Below the pieces are notes generated by a model. The model did not search any database and was not told the origin of the DNA. It saw nothing but the letters and a program-made list of their open reading frames with translations. DNA of 13,771 nt from a bacterium (GTDB taxonomy: Bacteria > Desulfobacterota_D > UBA1144), in the NCBI GenBank assembly GCA_002697665.2, contig NZXA02000008.1, positions 17,413 through 31,183 of the forward strand. The letters are read 5' to 3'. Each line of letters opens with the position of its first letter. The stretch's first letter is position 1. The position numbers and the translations under genes were made by a program. Positions 1-7,638 of the stretch are shown piece after piece.

Positions 1-438
1 TAAAAAAAGACTGAATCCAATAAAATATTTAATAACTAGTGAGCCCGAATAAGATCCGAGTTCGGAGTATATTTTAGCTATAAGGAAAACATAAGATATT
101 TTGATTAATTCTGTCGGCTGAAAAGTAAACCCTAAAATATTAATCCAGCTCTTAGCACCTGAAACCTCTTTGCCAATAAATAAAACCAAAATAAGTAAAA
201 CTATTGAAAAAATATAAAAAAAAGTTGAGATATTTTTTAATGTTCTTAGTCTAAGTCTGAGAACAAAAAAAGTAATGGCAAGTGAAATTACTAACCATAC
301 AAACTGCTTTATTGAATAAATACTAATATTTTCATTTGCTTGGATTTGTAATAGATTTATACATCCTAATAATATTATAGAATATCCCACGAATATAACT
401 TTTGCGTATGGCTTATCAAGAAAATTAAAGCTGATCAT
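1..438 (-). CDS. rodA: RodA/MrdB peptidoglycan glycosyltransferase, N-terminal part (cut by window edge)
   Basis: The ATG at 438-436 opens a frame that runs off the left edge after 146 codons. RodA is the SEDS-family polymerase that makes glycan strands from lipid II during cell elongation, working with PBP2. The visible part is strongly hydrophobic with several membrane segments (about residues 11-27, 47-63 and 70-86). It carries a SEDS-type stretch at about 93-114, including GAKSWI followed by FQPTEL, close to the family pattern GA.RWI...FQP.E. The catalytic part lies beyond the window. The start overlaps the 3' end of mrdA by 14 bases, which suggests translational coupling. Position directly after mrdA separates RodA from its paralogue FtsW, which normally sits in the division cluster. 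The family call is firm; the RodA rather than FtsW assignment rests on this context. Confidence 0.93.
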   Translation of the reverse strand, partial: MISFNFLDKPYAKVIFVGYSIILLGCINLLQIQANENISIYSIKQFVWLVISLAITFFVLRLRLRTLKNISTFFYIFSIVLLILVLFIGKEVSGAKSWINILGFTFQPTELIKISYVFLIAKIYSELGSYSGSLVIKYFIGFSLFL

Positions 439-2188
439 TATTTTCCAAGTAATTTTTTTTATAATATGAAATGATTTGTTTAATTATTGGTCCACCTGCA
501 CTTCCGCCTGAATCACCGTGCTCGGCAAAAACTGTAATAGCAATTTCAGGTTTATCTGATGGATAGTATGCCGTGAACCATCCATGATTTTTAAACTTTC
601 CATATCCGTATTTTTTTGAGTCCTTTGAAATAACCTGAGCTGTTCCAGTCTTACCCGCAACTTTATCATCCACTCTAGCCTGAAATCCTGTTCCTTCCCT
701 ATCATTTACAACGCCCACAAGGCCTTTTTTTATTTCTTGTAAATTTTTTTCATCTATTTCTAATAATTTATCCTTTATAATTTCTTGATTCTTATATAAT
801 CTGAATTTTACAAACTCGCCATTGTTTGCAATTATTGAAATCATCTTATGCGCTTGTAAAACATTCAGTGTTAAATATCCCTGACCAATTGAAACATTGG
901 CCAAATCCCCATTGTAGAAGTTCCCATCAAGATATTTATTTATAAAATTTTTACTAGGAATTGTTCCTAACCTTTGTTTAAATGGAAAATCTTCATGCAA
1001 TTCACCAACACCAAATTTTGATAACCAATCCGAAAATTTATTAATGCCTAATCTTAAACCTAATTTGTAAAAATAAACATCACAAGATGTAATTAGTGCT
1101 TTACTTACATTTACATTTCCATGCCCTCCTCTTAGCCAACACCTAAACTCCCTATTTCCTATTTTGGTTGATCCGGGACAATAAAATGTAGTGTCTTTGC
1201 TAACTTTTTTTTCCTCTAATCCAGCAACGGCAGTTACTATTTTGATTATTGATCCTGGAGGATTACTAACCAAAAATGCCCTATTTAAGAAAGGTTTATC
1301 TGGAGAATCTTTTAATTTTTTCCATTGCTTAGAAGATATTGGTTTTGAAAATAAATTAGGGTCGAATCCTGGCTTGCTAACTAAAGATAAAACCTCTCCT
1401 GAATTCACATTTGAGACCATAACAGCCCCATTTAACTTATCAAATGATCTATAGATTATTCTTTGTAGTTCAATATCAATAGTTGTATGAATATCTTTTC
1501 CTTTTTCAATTTCAGCATAGTTATAATTTAGATTTTCAAAACTAACCTCGTCTCCTCTACTATCAACAAAAAAATATTCGGCCCCTACCGTACCTGACAA
1601 TTCATCATCTTGATCCCATTCAATCCCGACTGCTCCTTTTCTGTTTGACAGCAAATTCCCATAAGTAACATCTTTTTTATCATTTGCAGTCAAATGTCCA
1701 ACTAAATGAGAGCCTATCTCATTGTAAGGATAAACTCTCAAATAATCACTTATTAATTCAATATTTTCATAAGATGAAAATTTTGTATCTATAATGTAAA
1801 TGTCCTCAATTGATAAATCTTTTTTTATTAGAATCCTTTGGCGTAAAAATGAATTATTATTTTTATCAAAAATATTATCTAAATCAATTTTGTTTAAATT
1901 GATATTATTATTCTTTAATTTTGAAATTAATTGCAAACCTTTTTCTTTTGACGAATTCTTAATATATAAATTCACCATAGGCCTACTATAGGAAATTTTC
2001 ACACCGTTTCTATCATAAATAGTGCCCCTAGGTGATGGAATAATTGCTTCTCTAAGAAAATTATTCTGAGAAATTCGTTTGTATTTATCGCCTTCAACAA
2101 TTTGTAAGAATAATAATTTAAAAAAAACTATTACAAAAAAAATTGCTATAATTAAAATTGATATACTTGATCTGAACGAATGGGCCAT
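425..2188 (-). CDS. mrdA: Penicillin-binding protein 2 (elongasome transpeptidase)
   Basis: 587 residues, somewhat shorter than the roughly 630 of E. coli PBP2. This is a class B PBP that cross-links side-wall peptidoglycan with RodA. An N-terminal signal anchor lies at about residues 8-30. The dimerisation/pedestal region follows, with PRGTIYDRNG at about 53-62. The transpeptidase domain has all three active-site motifs: SIIK with nucleophile Ser313 and Lys316 (in PPGSIIK), SCD at about 368-370 (PBP2 proteins often have SxD here rather than SxN), and KTGT at about 513-516. The start ATG at 2188 lies inside mreD, an overlap of 37 bases, and the end overlaps rodA by 14 bases. It is the fourth gene of the mreBCD-mrdA-rodA run. 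All catalytic residues are present, so it is expected to be active in the periplasm. Confidence 0.97.
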   Translation of the reverse strand: MAHSFRSSISILIIAIFFVIVFFKLLFLQIVEGDKYKRISQNNFLREAIIPSPRGTIYDRNGVKISYSRPMVNLYIKNSSKEKGLQLISKLKNNNINLNKIDLDNIFDKNNNSFLRQRILIKKDLSIEDIYIIDTKFSSYENIELISDYLRVYPYNEIGSHLVGHLTANDKKDVTYGNLLSNRKGAVGIEWDQDDELSGTVGAEYFFVDSRGDEVSFENLNYNYAEIEKGKDIHTTIDIELQRIIYRSFDKLNGAVMVSNVNSGEVLSLVSKPGFDPNLFSKPISSKQWKKLKDSPDKPFLNRAFLVSNPPGSIIKIVTAVAGLEEKKVSKDTTFYCPGSTKIGNREFRCWLRGGHGNVNVSKALITSCDVYFYKLGLRLGINKFSDWLSKFGVGELHEDFPFKQRLGTIPSKNFINKYLDGNFYNGDLANVSIGQGYLTLNVLQAHKMISIIANNGEFVKFRLYKNQEIIKDKLLEIDEKNLQEIKKGLVGVVNDREGTGFQARVDDKVAGKTGTAQVISKDSKKYGYGKFKNHGWFTAYYPSDKPEIAITVFAEHGDSGGSAGGPIIKQIISYYKKNYLENNDQL

Positions 2189-2649
2189 TTTATATATTTA
2201 ATAATAATCAATATTGAGGATAAAACTATTGCATTATATATAAAACTTATAGTTACAAATAAAGAATAATGAAAAAAGTCTATTGACCCAAAAAAATTTG
2301 CGGAAAATATTACAATTGAATAATAAATTAGGAGTAAGGCTCCCATCAAAATAATCTCATTTTCGTAACTTTTCCAAATAAAATTTGACGTTATATAAAT
2401 ACCCAAAAATGATAAAAAAAGTTTAAGAAATAAATCAAAGAATGATATGTAGCTTCCAAAGATTTGTGTAAATAAAAGTATAAAAATTAAAAAAATGATT
2501 ATTATTCTTTCTGTATTCAATACCGATAAAGCAACAACCATAATCAAAGTCGGATCAATGTAAGGACCAAAATTCAATAAATAAGAGCTATTAAAAATTG
2601 AGAATAAAGCCCATAGAAGAAAAAAATAACTGCGGTTTATATTAATCAT
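2152..2649 (-). CDS. mreD: Rod shape-determining membrane protein MreD
   Basis: 165 residues, very hydrophobic, with about five predicted membrane segments (roughly 7-25, 31-45, 48-66, 72-90 and 100-150, the last probably two). MreD is a small multispanning protein that links MreB and MreC to the PBP2/RodA synthase. Its sequence is poorly conserved across bacteria, so the call rests on size, hydrophobicity and position between mreC and mrdA. An NFGPYIDP-like stretch at about 26-33 resembles the N-terminal region seen in many MreD proteins. The start overlaps the mreC stop through the 8-base string ATGATTAA, and the end overlaps mrdA by 37 bases, which argues for tight translational coupling. 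Confidence 0.88.
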   Translation of the reverse strand: MININRSYFFLLWALFSIFNSSYLLNFGPYIDPTLIMVVALSVLNTERIIIIFLIFILLFTQIFGSYISFFDLFLKLFLSFLGIYITSNFIWKSYENEIILMGALLLIYYSIVIFSANFFGSIDFFHYSLFVTISFIYNAIVLSSILIIIKYIKWPIRSDQVYQF

Positions 2650-3358
2650 TTTTATTCACAACAATACCTACATATTCAAAATTAGATGAAAATATATCTG
2701 ATGAAATATAAATTTTTAAAAAACCTTTTTTCTCTTCAATCTTTATAACTTCAGCAATAGGCTTTAAAAAAAGTTTGGCTTCAATGCTATTTTGCAAATA
2801 TACTTTATCCCCTATTGAAATATTTGTAGTATCCTGAATGTATTTTATATATGAACTAAAACCATCACCTTTTAAAATTCCTTTATGTTTTTCTTCACCA
2901 ACTTCAACAATCATAACAAAGTTTAGATTTTGAATTGAATAAATTTCTGAATGAGATTCATTAACATTCCCAACCTTACCTAAAAATTTTTTATCAGAAA
3001 ATACAAGTTGATTCTTCTGAACTCCATCCTTTTCACCAAGGGGTACAAAAAAAGTATTATTCAAAATTGAAGGATACTTAAAAATTACCTTAGAAAAAAT
3101 GATATTTAATTCTTGATTATTATTCTTAATATCTAAAAGATTTCTTAATTTTGTATTCTCTATTTGTAGAGCATTATATTTTTCATTATCATCTTCCTGA
3201 TCAAGTTTATATGAGAAATGATAATTATAAAAAGAAGAAATAAAGTCCTTAGTGCTTGTACTAAATATTGAGTTAATATTTAACCAAAAAAAGATAAATA
3301 TTAAAAAACACAAGATAGAAAAAATAAAAAATTTCTTTTTATTTTTTTTTGAAATCAT
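2642..3358 (-). CDS. mreC: Rod shape-determining protein MreC
   Basis: 238 residues, slightly shorter than most MreC proteins. MreC is a bitopic periplasmic scaffold that binds and activates PBP2. A lysine-rich cytoplasmic start (residues 3-9) precedes one membrane segment at about 10-30. A short region likely to form a coiled coil follows at about 55-80. The paired beta-barrel domain starts at about 88, with PLGEKDGVQKNQLV at about 106-119 matching the conserved G..DGV....V pattern, and GKVG at about 127-130. The ATG at 3358 lies only two bases after the mreB stop, and the 3' end overlaps mreD by 8 bases. The N-terminal region is short, so the coiled coil is probably brief. Confidence 0.94.
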   Translation of the reverse strand: MISKKNKKKFFIFSILCFLIFIFFWLNINSIFSTSTKDFISSFYNYHFSYKLDQEDDNEKYNALQIENTKLRNLLDIKNNNQELNIIFSKVIFKYPSILNNTFFVPLGEKDGVQKNQLVFSDKKFLGKVGNVNESHSEIYSIQNLNFVMIVEVGEEKHKGILKGDGFSSYIKYIQDTTNISIGDKVYLQNSIEAKLFLKPIAEVIKIEEKKGFLKIYISSDIFSSNFEYVGIVVNKND

Positions 3359-3360
3359 AT

Positions 3361-4425
3361 CTATATTGAAATCTTTCTTAAAGTATTAATTTCTTCAAGG
3401 GATTTACCACAACCTTTGACAACACAAAGCAGGGGTTCTTCACCAACAGACACTTTCAGCTTAGTAGCTGATGAAATTCTTTCAGCTAATCCACCAAGTA
3501 GTGCTCCCCCACCAGCCAAGACTATGCCATCAACTATAATATCGCCCGCTAATTCTGGGGGTGTTGCATCAAGTGTTTCTCTGACGGCGGTAATAATTTC
3601 TTGAACAGATAGATCAAGTGCTTTTTTTGTATCTAAAGAATTTAAATCTATCGATGTAGGTAGTCCTGAATCTAAGCTTCTACCTCTAACTTGCATTTGT
3701 AAAGATTCACTTGGAGATTCTGTTACATCAGCAATTGTTTTTTTTACAGTTTCTGCCATATTTTCACCGATTAAAATATTATAAGTTTTTTTAACATAAT
3801 CAATAATCGCATTATTCATTGAATCACCAGCAGTCTTTATAGATTTGCTAATAACTAATCCACCTAAAGAAATAACAGATATGCCTGTGGTACCACCTCC
3901 AATATCAATAATCATTCCACCTCTTGAACTTAAAACACTATCCATTTCTGCTCCAAGAGCAGCTGCCATAGTCTCTTCAATTAAATAAACCTCTCTAGCA
4001 CCAGCAGACTCAGCTGCCTCAACGACGGCTCTCTTCTCCACCGGAGTAATTCCAATTGGTACAGATACAACTACTCTAGGTCTAACAAGAAAGTTATTTC
4101 TATGATACTTTGAAATAAAATATTCCAGCATTTTTTGTGTTACTTCAAAGTCTGCAATTACTCCTTCTTTCAAAGGTCTTATTGCTTCAATAGAACCCGG
4201 TGTTTTACCAATCATTAGCTTAGCTTCATCACCAACTGCTAAAATATTTATATCACCAAGTCTATCTCTTTGAACGGCAACCACAGAAGGTTCATTAGCA
4301 ACTATTCCTTTATCTTTGATATAAACAACAACATTAGCAGTACCAAGATCTAGTCCTATATCAATAGAAAAATAATTTGCAAGCCTATCCCAAAATGTAT
4401 AATTTTTAATTTTATTAGAAGCCAT
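3361..4425 (-). CDS. mreB: Rod shape-determining actin homologue MreB
   Basis: 354 residues from the ATG at 4425. The same frame stays open upstream to a TTG at 4443, but the ATG gives the usual family length (E. coli 347), so I prefer it. MreB forms membrane-bound filaments that orient cell-wall synthesis. The actin-fold nucleotide motifs are present: phosphate-1 GLDLGTAN at about 24-31, phosphate-2 DIGGGTTG at about 174-181 and the adenosine motif VLAGGGALLGG at about 302-312. The IEET stretch at about 149-152 corresponds to the region of the hydrolytic glutamate. A short amphipathic-looking start (FWDRLANYF, 11-19) may bind membrane. The gene is followed after two bases by mreC and preceded by a 46-base gap after the upstream unknown gene. 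No clear Shine-Dalgarno sequence precedes the ATG. Confidence 0.98.
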   Translation of the reverse strand: MASNKIKNYTFWDRLANYFSIDIGLDLGTANVVVYIKDKGIVANEPSVVAVQRDRLGDINILAVGDEAKLMIGKTPGSIEAIRPLKEGVIADFEVTQKMLEYFISKYHRNNFLVRPRVVVSVPIGITPVEKRAVVEAAESAGAREVYLIEETMAAALGAEMDSVLSSRGGMIIDIGGGTTGISVISLGGLVISKSIKTAGDSMNNAIIDYVKKTYNILIGENMAETVKKTIADVTESPSESLQMQVRGRSLDSGLPTSIDLNSLDTKKALDLSVQEIITAVRETLDATPPELAGDIIVDGIVLAGGGALLGGLAERISSATKLKVSVGEEPLLCVVKGCGKSLEEINTLRKISI

Positions 4426-4471
4426 AATGGAAGATATTAACAAAAAAAATTACTTTTTCATACTTTTTCTT

Positions 4472-5935
4472 CTATTTAAATGCCTTTTGAATACTTATTG
4501 AAATTATACGATCATTATCAATTAATAAATCACCCAAATCAATATTCATGAATTTTCTCTCTGAATTTGATTTTAAGCCTCTAATAATAATAATTTTTTC
4601 TTTGCCTGAGATGGTTTTGAGCTTTATTTCTAATTTATTTATATCTTCATCTGATAAATTCATTAACTTCAGATATTTTATATTTTCTTTAAAGTCATAA
4701 TCCAAGATAACAATTGATTCAGCAATTTCAACTTGTTCCATTTCAACATAGCTACTTTCATCAACTTGAGTTTCTTTAACTCTTAAAGGTAATTGTTTCA
4801 CATTTTTCGCATTTTCGACATTTGAAATTTTGGATTCTGCGGATATTACAGATATTTCGATACTTGAAAAGTCAAAATCCAAAATACCCGTATCGACTTT
4901 GATTATTTTTTCTTTGTTTGCAATTATATAATCTTCTTTATATTTATACCTTCTTTTATTTATTGCGTTGCCCCTTTCATTTAAAAAATAAACTTCAAAT
5001 ATAATATTCTTATAATCATAATTACTATTATTGTAAATTTTTAAATCAATTAGTCCTATTGTATTTCTAACTTTTGAATCCCAAGAATATTTTATTATTT
5101 CTAAATCATCTGAGGGAATAGAAATTTTTTTAACTGATTCATTATATATATTCTCAATTTTAATTTCCTTAATAAGTCCGCCGGATGCTACATAGGTTTT
5201 AGGAGATATCATTTCAGCATCAATTATCTTAAGACTTACTATATTGGCATTCTCCATCATTTTAATTCCCAAAGTCAAAGGAGCTATAGAAATTATTTCT
5301 CCTGGGGCTATAGGGTTAGAGCTAATTAAAGTTTCTTCGGAGATTTTATTTTCGTTTTTGTCAAAAATCGAAATTAAAAATTTAACATTCTTATAAAAAA
5401 ACTTAGAAATATTCTTATATGAAAATTTATTGAATGAAACTGTCTTGGAAGCTGAAGAATCAATCGAATAATCCAAATCTAAAATTGTTATATTTTCCCA
5501 AGGCCTATAGTTGTTCATATTTTGATATTCAATAGATGCCGTTTTAATTCCGATGGATGTATTAATTGGAGTAAAAGGGAGGAGAATATTTGCAACTACA
5601 TTATTAAAAATTTTTCTTTCGTTTTTACTAATTGAATCATTAATAAAAATAGGAAATTTATAGAGTACATTCGTCTCATCATATATCTGAACTTCAAGAA
5701 TTATTTGATTATATGATATAGATGAATCATTTGATATTTCTATATATTCAAACACAGGCTGGGTACTTTTTGTTTTACTTTTCCATTTAAAATTCGATAC
5801 ACTTAATTTTGATAAATTTTTATCAAATAAATCGTCTAAGTCATTTGAAAAAGAATCTGGGGTATATAAAAATAGTAAAATTATTAAAAAAAAGGTTTCG
5901 AGAGTTTTTTTAATTATTGAGCTTGGTAAATTCAT
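4472..5935 (-). CDS. Exported protein of unknown function with four beta-rich repeats, first gene of the mre operon
   Basis: 487 residues; I do not recognise a named family. The N-terminus looks like a Sec signal peptide or signal anchor (lysines at 9-10, hydrophobic core about 13-24, possible cleavage near 30). The rest reads as four degenerate modules of about 80-90 residues, at about 47-136, 152-242, 279-368 and 407-485. Modules 1-3 show a common pattern: an N.S/NIS/NNS turn, then Y.N or YKN, then an alternating strand such as IILEVQIYDE, VKFLISIFDK or IIFEVYFLNE, and later a basic or acidic turn and a closing strand ending near an alanine. This resembles small beta-sandwich domains of the FxLYD or DUF3426 kind, but that is inference. 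No catalytic motif is visible. It lies 46 bases upstream of mreB with no hairpin terminator between them, so it is probably co-transcribed with the elongasome genes and may act in the envelope. High lysine and asparagine content matches the rest of the window. Confidence 0.85.
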   Translation of the reverse strand: MNLPSSIIKKTLETFFLIILLFLYTPDSFSNDLDDLFDKNLSKLSVSNFKWKSKTKSTQPVFEYIEISNDSSISYNQIILEVQIYDETNVLYKFPIFINDSISKNERKIFNNVVANILLPFTPINTSIGIKTASIEYQNMNNYRPWENITILDLDYSIDSSASKTVSFNKFSYKNISKFFYKNVKFLISIFDKNENKISEETLISSNPIAPGEIISIAPLTLGIKMMENANIVSLKIIDAEMISPKTYVASGGLIKEIKIENIYNESVKKISIPSDDLEIIKYSWDSKVRNTIGLIDLKIYNNSNYDYKNIIFEVYFLNERGNAINKRRYKYKEDYIIANKEKIIKVDTGILDFDFSSIEISVISAESKISNVENAKNVKQLPLRVKETQVDESSYVEMEQVEIAESIVILDYDFKENIKYLKLMNLSDEDINKLEIKLKTISGKEKIIIIRGLKSNSERKFMNIDLGDLLIDNDRIISISIQKAFK

Positions 5936-5992
5936 AGTGTTTTTTTAAACAATAATATCAGATAAACTAAGTGATGTAAGTAAGGATTTAAA
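5936..5992. promoter_or_regulatory. Divergent intergenic region between the mre operon and the GYD gene
   Basis: These 57 bases separate two genes that start in opposite directions, so promoters for both must lie here or inside the 5' ends of the genes. The spacer is very AT-rich. On the plus strand, AAGGA at 5982-5986 lies six bases before the ATG at 5993 and is a good ribosome binding site. On the minus strand, no Shine-Dalgarno sequence precedes the ATG at 5935. AT-rich hexamers resembling -10 boxes occur on both strands, but none is paired with a convincing -35 box, so I do not assign exact promoters. Confidence 0.45.
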
Positions 5993-6286
5993 ATGCCTAG
6001 ATATATACTGTTATCAACATTAACCACTGAGGGAAGAAAAACAGTTAAACAAAACCCTAATAGAATTAAAGAGGTTGACGACGAAATTGAAAAAATGGGA
6101 ATTAAAATTCTTAAACAATATGCTACCCTTGGTACTTTCGATTTCATAAATATAGTTGAGGCACCCAACAATGATGCAATTAGTAAATTATCTATTGAAT
6201 TAACATCAAGAGGTACAATTCAAATAAAGACTTTGCCAGCGATTGATATTGATTCATTTGTGGAATACCTGAAAAAAAATGATTAA
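5993..6286 (+). CDS. GYD-domain protein
   Basis: 97 residues, typical for the stand-alone GYD family (small alpha/beta proteins with a ferredoxin-like, dimeric fold). The family has no established enzymatic role. The start MPRYILLSTLT matches the family opening, and the signature is at about 43-58, where LGTFDF followed by VEAP corresponds to the conserved LG.YD...VEAP. A second conserved element, RGTIQIKTLPA, is at about 73-83. AAGGA at 5982-5986 supports the start. The stop overlaps the ATG of the next small ORF by 8 bases. The gene begins a plus-strand run with a siroheme-pathway enzyme and efp, but I see nothing that ties it functionally to either. Confidence 0.9.
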   Translation: MPRYILLSTLTTEGRKTVKQNPNRIKEVDDEIEKMGIKILKQYATLGTFDFINIVEAPNNDAISKLSIELTSRGTIQIKTLPAIDIDSFVEYLKKND

Positions 6287-6452
6287 GATTGTTAAAAGAT
6301 TACTTGGTAACGTTAAAGAGCAATCTCAGAATGTCCCGGGCTACAAAGCTAATAAAATTTTGAGGATATATATTTATATTGGAGTAATTTCAATTATTAT
6401 CCCAATATTGTATTTAATAATTATATTCATCTACAACAGCTTCATGAAATGA
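6279..6452 (+). CDS. Small single-pass membrane protein (57 residues)
   Basis: An ATG at 6279 opens 57 codons ending in TGA at 6450-6452. The protein has a basic N-terminal part (lysines and arginine within residues 3-7, further lysines at 13, 23 and 26) and one long hydrophobic segment at about 27-52, ending in NSFMK. By the positive-inside rule the N-terminus would be cytoplasmic. Support for a real gene comes from context: it starts inside the GYD gene (8-base overlap, ATGATTAA) and ends in an ATGA overlap with the start of the precorrin-2 dehydrogenase gene, filling an otherwise 162-base gap with an intact frame. I do not recognise a family. It could be a lineage-specific small membrane protein. 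No separate Shine-Dalgarno is visible, so it probably relies on coupling to the GYD gene. Confidence 0.68.
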   Translation: MIKIVKRLLGNVKEQSQNVPGYKANKILRIYIYIGVISIIIPILYLIIIFIYNSFMK

Positions 6453-7054
6453 TCAATTTTAATTTAGATATAGCTCAAAGGAAAATATTAATAGTTGGTG
6501 CTGGAAATGTTGCCAAAAGAAGATTGAAAAAAATTTTAAAAAGTTCTAAAGATATAAAAATCAATATTGTTTCTCCTAACTTTGACCGAGAAGTTAAATT
6601 AATTTTTGAAAGAGAAACGAATGTTAAATTTTTTGAAAGAAAATTTAGATTTTCTGATCTTAGAAACATTGATATAGTAATAGCCTGCACAAATGATAAG
6701 GCTTTAAATCAAGAAATTTCGAAAATTTGCTATGAAAAAAAAATCTTTGTTAATAATGCATCGGACCAATCATTAAGTACAATGCACTTCACATCTAATA
6801 TAAAAATTAATAAGATAATTGAGTTAAATCTAAATACTGGCGGACAAAGTCCATTTTTATCAAAAATAATGAGAATTTTAGTTGAAAAAGTCTTAAAAAA
6901 GCCATTGGATAAATTAATAAAATCTATATCATATAAAGGAAAAATTGATAATAATAGAGAAAAAGAATTAAAGAGTAAGATTAATAATTCTGATATAATA
7001 AAAAAAGTTTTGAAAAAAGGAAATAATCTATTTGATGATCTTATAGATAAATAA
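6449..7054 (+). CDS. Precorrin-2 dehydrogenase / sirohydrochlorin ferrochelatase-like protein
   Basis: 201 residues, the usual size for the stand-alone dehydrogenase of siroheme synthesis (the N-terminal part of CysG, or Met8p/SirC type). It oxidises precorrin-2 to sirohydrochlorin with NAD+; some members also insert iron. The Rossmann motif VGAGNVAKRR at about 16-25 is the NAD-binding loop. Asp106 in NNASDQ is placed where the family has its catalytic aspartate. The stretch LNTGGQSPFLSKIMR at about 128-142 matches the conserved STGG.SP.LA..LR element. No methyltransferase (CysG C-terminal) domain is present, so uroporphyrinogen methylation must be encoded elsewhere. The start overlaps the preceding small ORF by ATGA, and efp begins 11 bases after the stop. 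The C-terminal part (about 145-201) is lysine-rich and divergent. Confidence 0.9.
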   Translation: MINFNLDIAQRKILIVGAGNVAKRRLKKILKSSKDIKINIVSPNFDREVKLIFERETNVKFFERKFRFSDLRNIDIVIACTNDKALNQEISKICYEKKIFVNNASDQSLSTMHFTSNIKINKIIELNLNTGGQSPFLSKIMRILVEKVLKKPLDKLIKSISYKGKIDNNREKELKSKINNSDIIKKVLKKGNNLFDDLIDK

Positions 7055-7065
7055 TTATTTAAAAT

Positions 7066-7638
7066 ATGGGAATTGTAGAAACTAGTAAATTTTATAAAGG
7101 ATTAAAAATAATATTTGAAGATGAATTATGGGAAATTATTGAATTTCAACATCGTGTAATGCAGCAAAGAGCTCCGGTCATTAAAACAAAGCTAAAAAAT
7201 ATTTTTACAGGCTTAGTCCAAGAAAAAAGTTTCAGGAGTGGTGATACATTCACGCTTCCAGACCTTTCAAAAAAAGATTCACAAGTATTATTTTCTGATG
7301 ATATATCAATAACTTTTATGGATCTTGAATCTTTTGAACAGCATGAACTCAACATTGATAAATTAAGCGATAAGGTTGGCTTTATAAAAGAGGAACAAAA
7401 TGTTCTATTAATTCATTATAATGGATCTCCTATTGACATAGAATTGCCAACACATGTTGAGCTTGAAATTAAAGAAACCGAGCCTGGATTGAAAGGTGAT
7501 AGTGTCACTGGTGGTAATAAGCCTGCAAAACTTGAAACGGGTGTCGAGGTTTCGGTACCATTATTCATAAACATAGGTGATATTGTTAAGATTGACACTA
7601 GAGATGGTAGATATATTGAAAGAACTAAAAAAGCTTAA
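7066..7638 (+). CDS. efp: Translation elongation factor P with atypical loop
   Basis: 190 residues, close to E. coli EF-P (188). EF-P enters the ribosome between the P and E sites and relieves stalling at polyproline. The three OB-like domains are complete: KOW-like domain at about 5-62, the central domain at about 68-125, and the C-terminal domain at about 130-190 with LEIKETEPGLKGD and VPLFINIGDIVKIDTRDG-type signatures. The odd feature is the loop at residues 30-37, RVMQQRAP. Aligned without gaps to E. coli, residue 34 is Gln, not the Lys that is beta-lysylated, and Arg is at 35. The usual PGKG is absent. The protein therefore cannot carry the standard Lys34 modification. No Shine-Dalgarno is visible before the ATG. 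It follows the siroheme gene by 11 bases. YeiP is less likely given the length and overall match. Confidence 0.95.
   Translation: MGIVETSKFYKGLKIIFEDELWEIIEFQHRVMQQRAPVIKTKLKNIFTGLVQEKSFRSGDTFTLPDLSKKDSQVLFSDDISITFMDLESFEQHELNIDKLSDKVGFIKEEQNVLLIHYNGSPIDIELPTHVELEIKETEPGLKGDSVTGGNKPAKLETGVEVSVPLFINIGDIVKIDTRDGRYIERTKKA

Noticed and set aside
4423..4443. Upstream TTG start for mreB, adding six residues
   Set aside because: The ATG at 4425 gives the normal family length, while TTG is a weak start without a Shine-Dalgarno sequence.
4426..4471. T-run between the unknown exported gene and mreB as a terminator
   Set aside because: A run of eight T on the minus strand is present, but no stem precedes it, so it lacks the form of an intrinsic terminator.
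5932..6171. Minus-strand frame of 79 codons across the divergent spacer and the GYD gene
   Set aside because: It is antisense to the well-supported GYD gene and only reaches the start of the next minus-strand gene by chance overlap.
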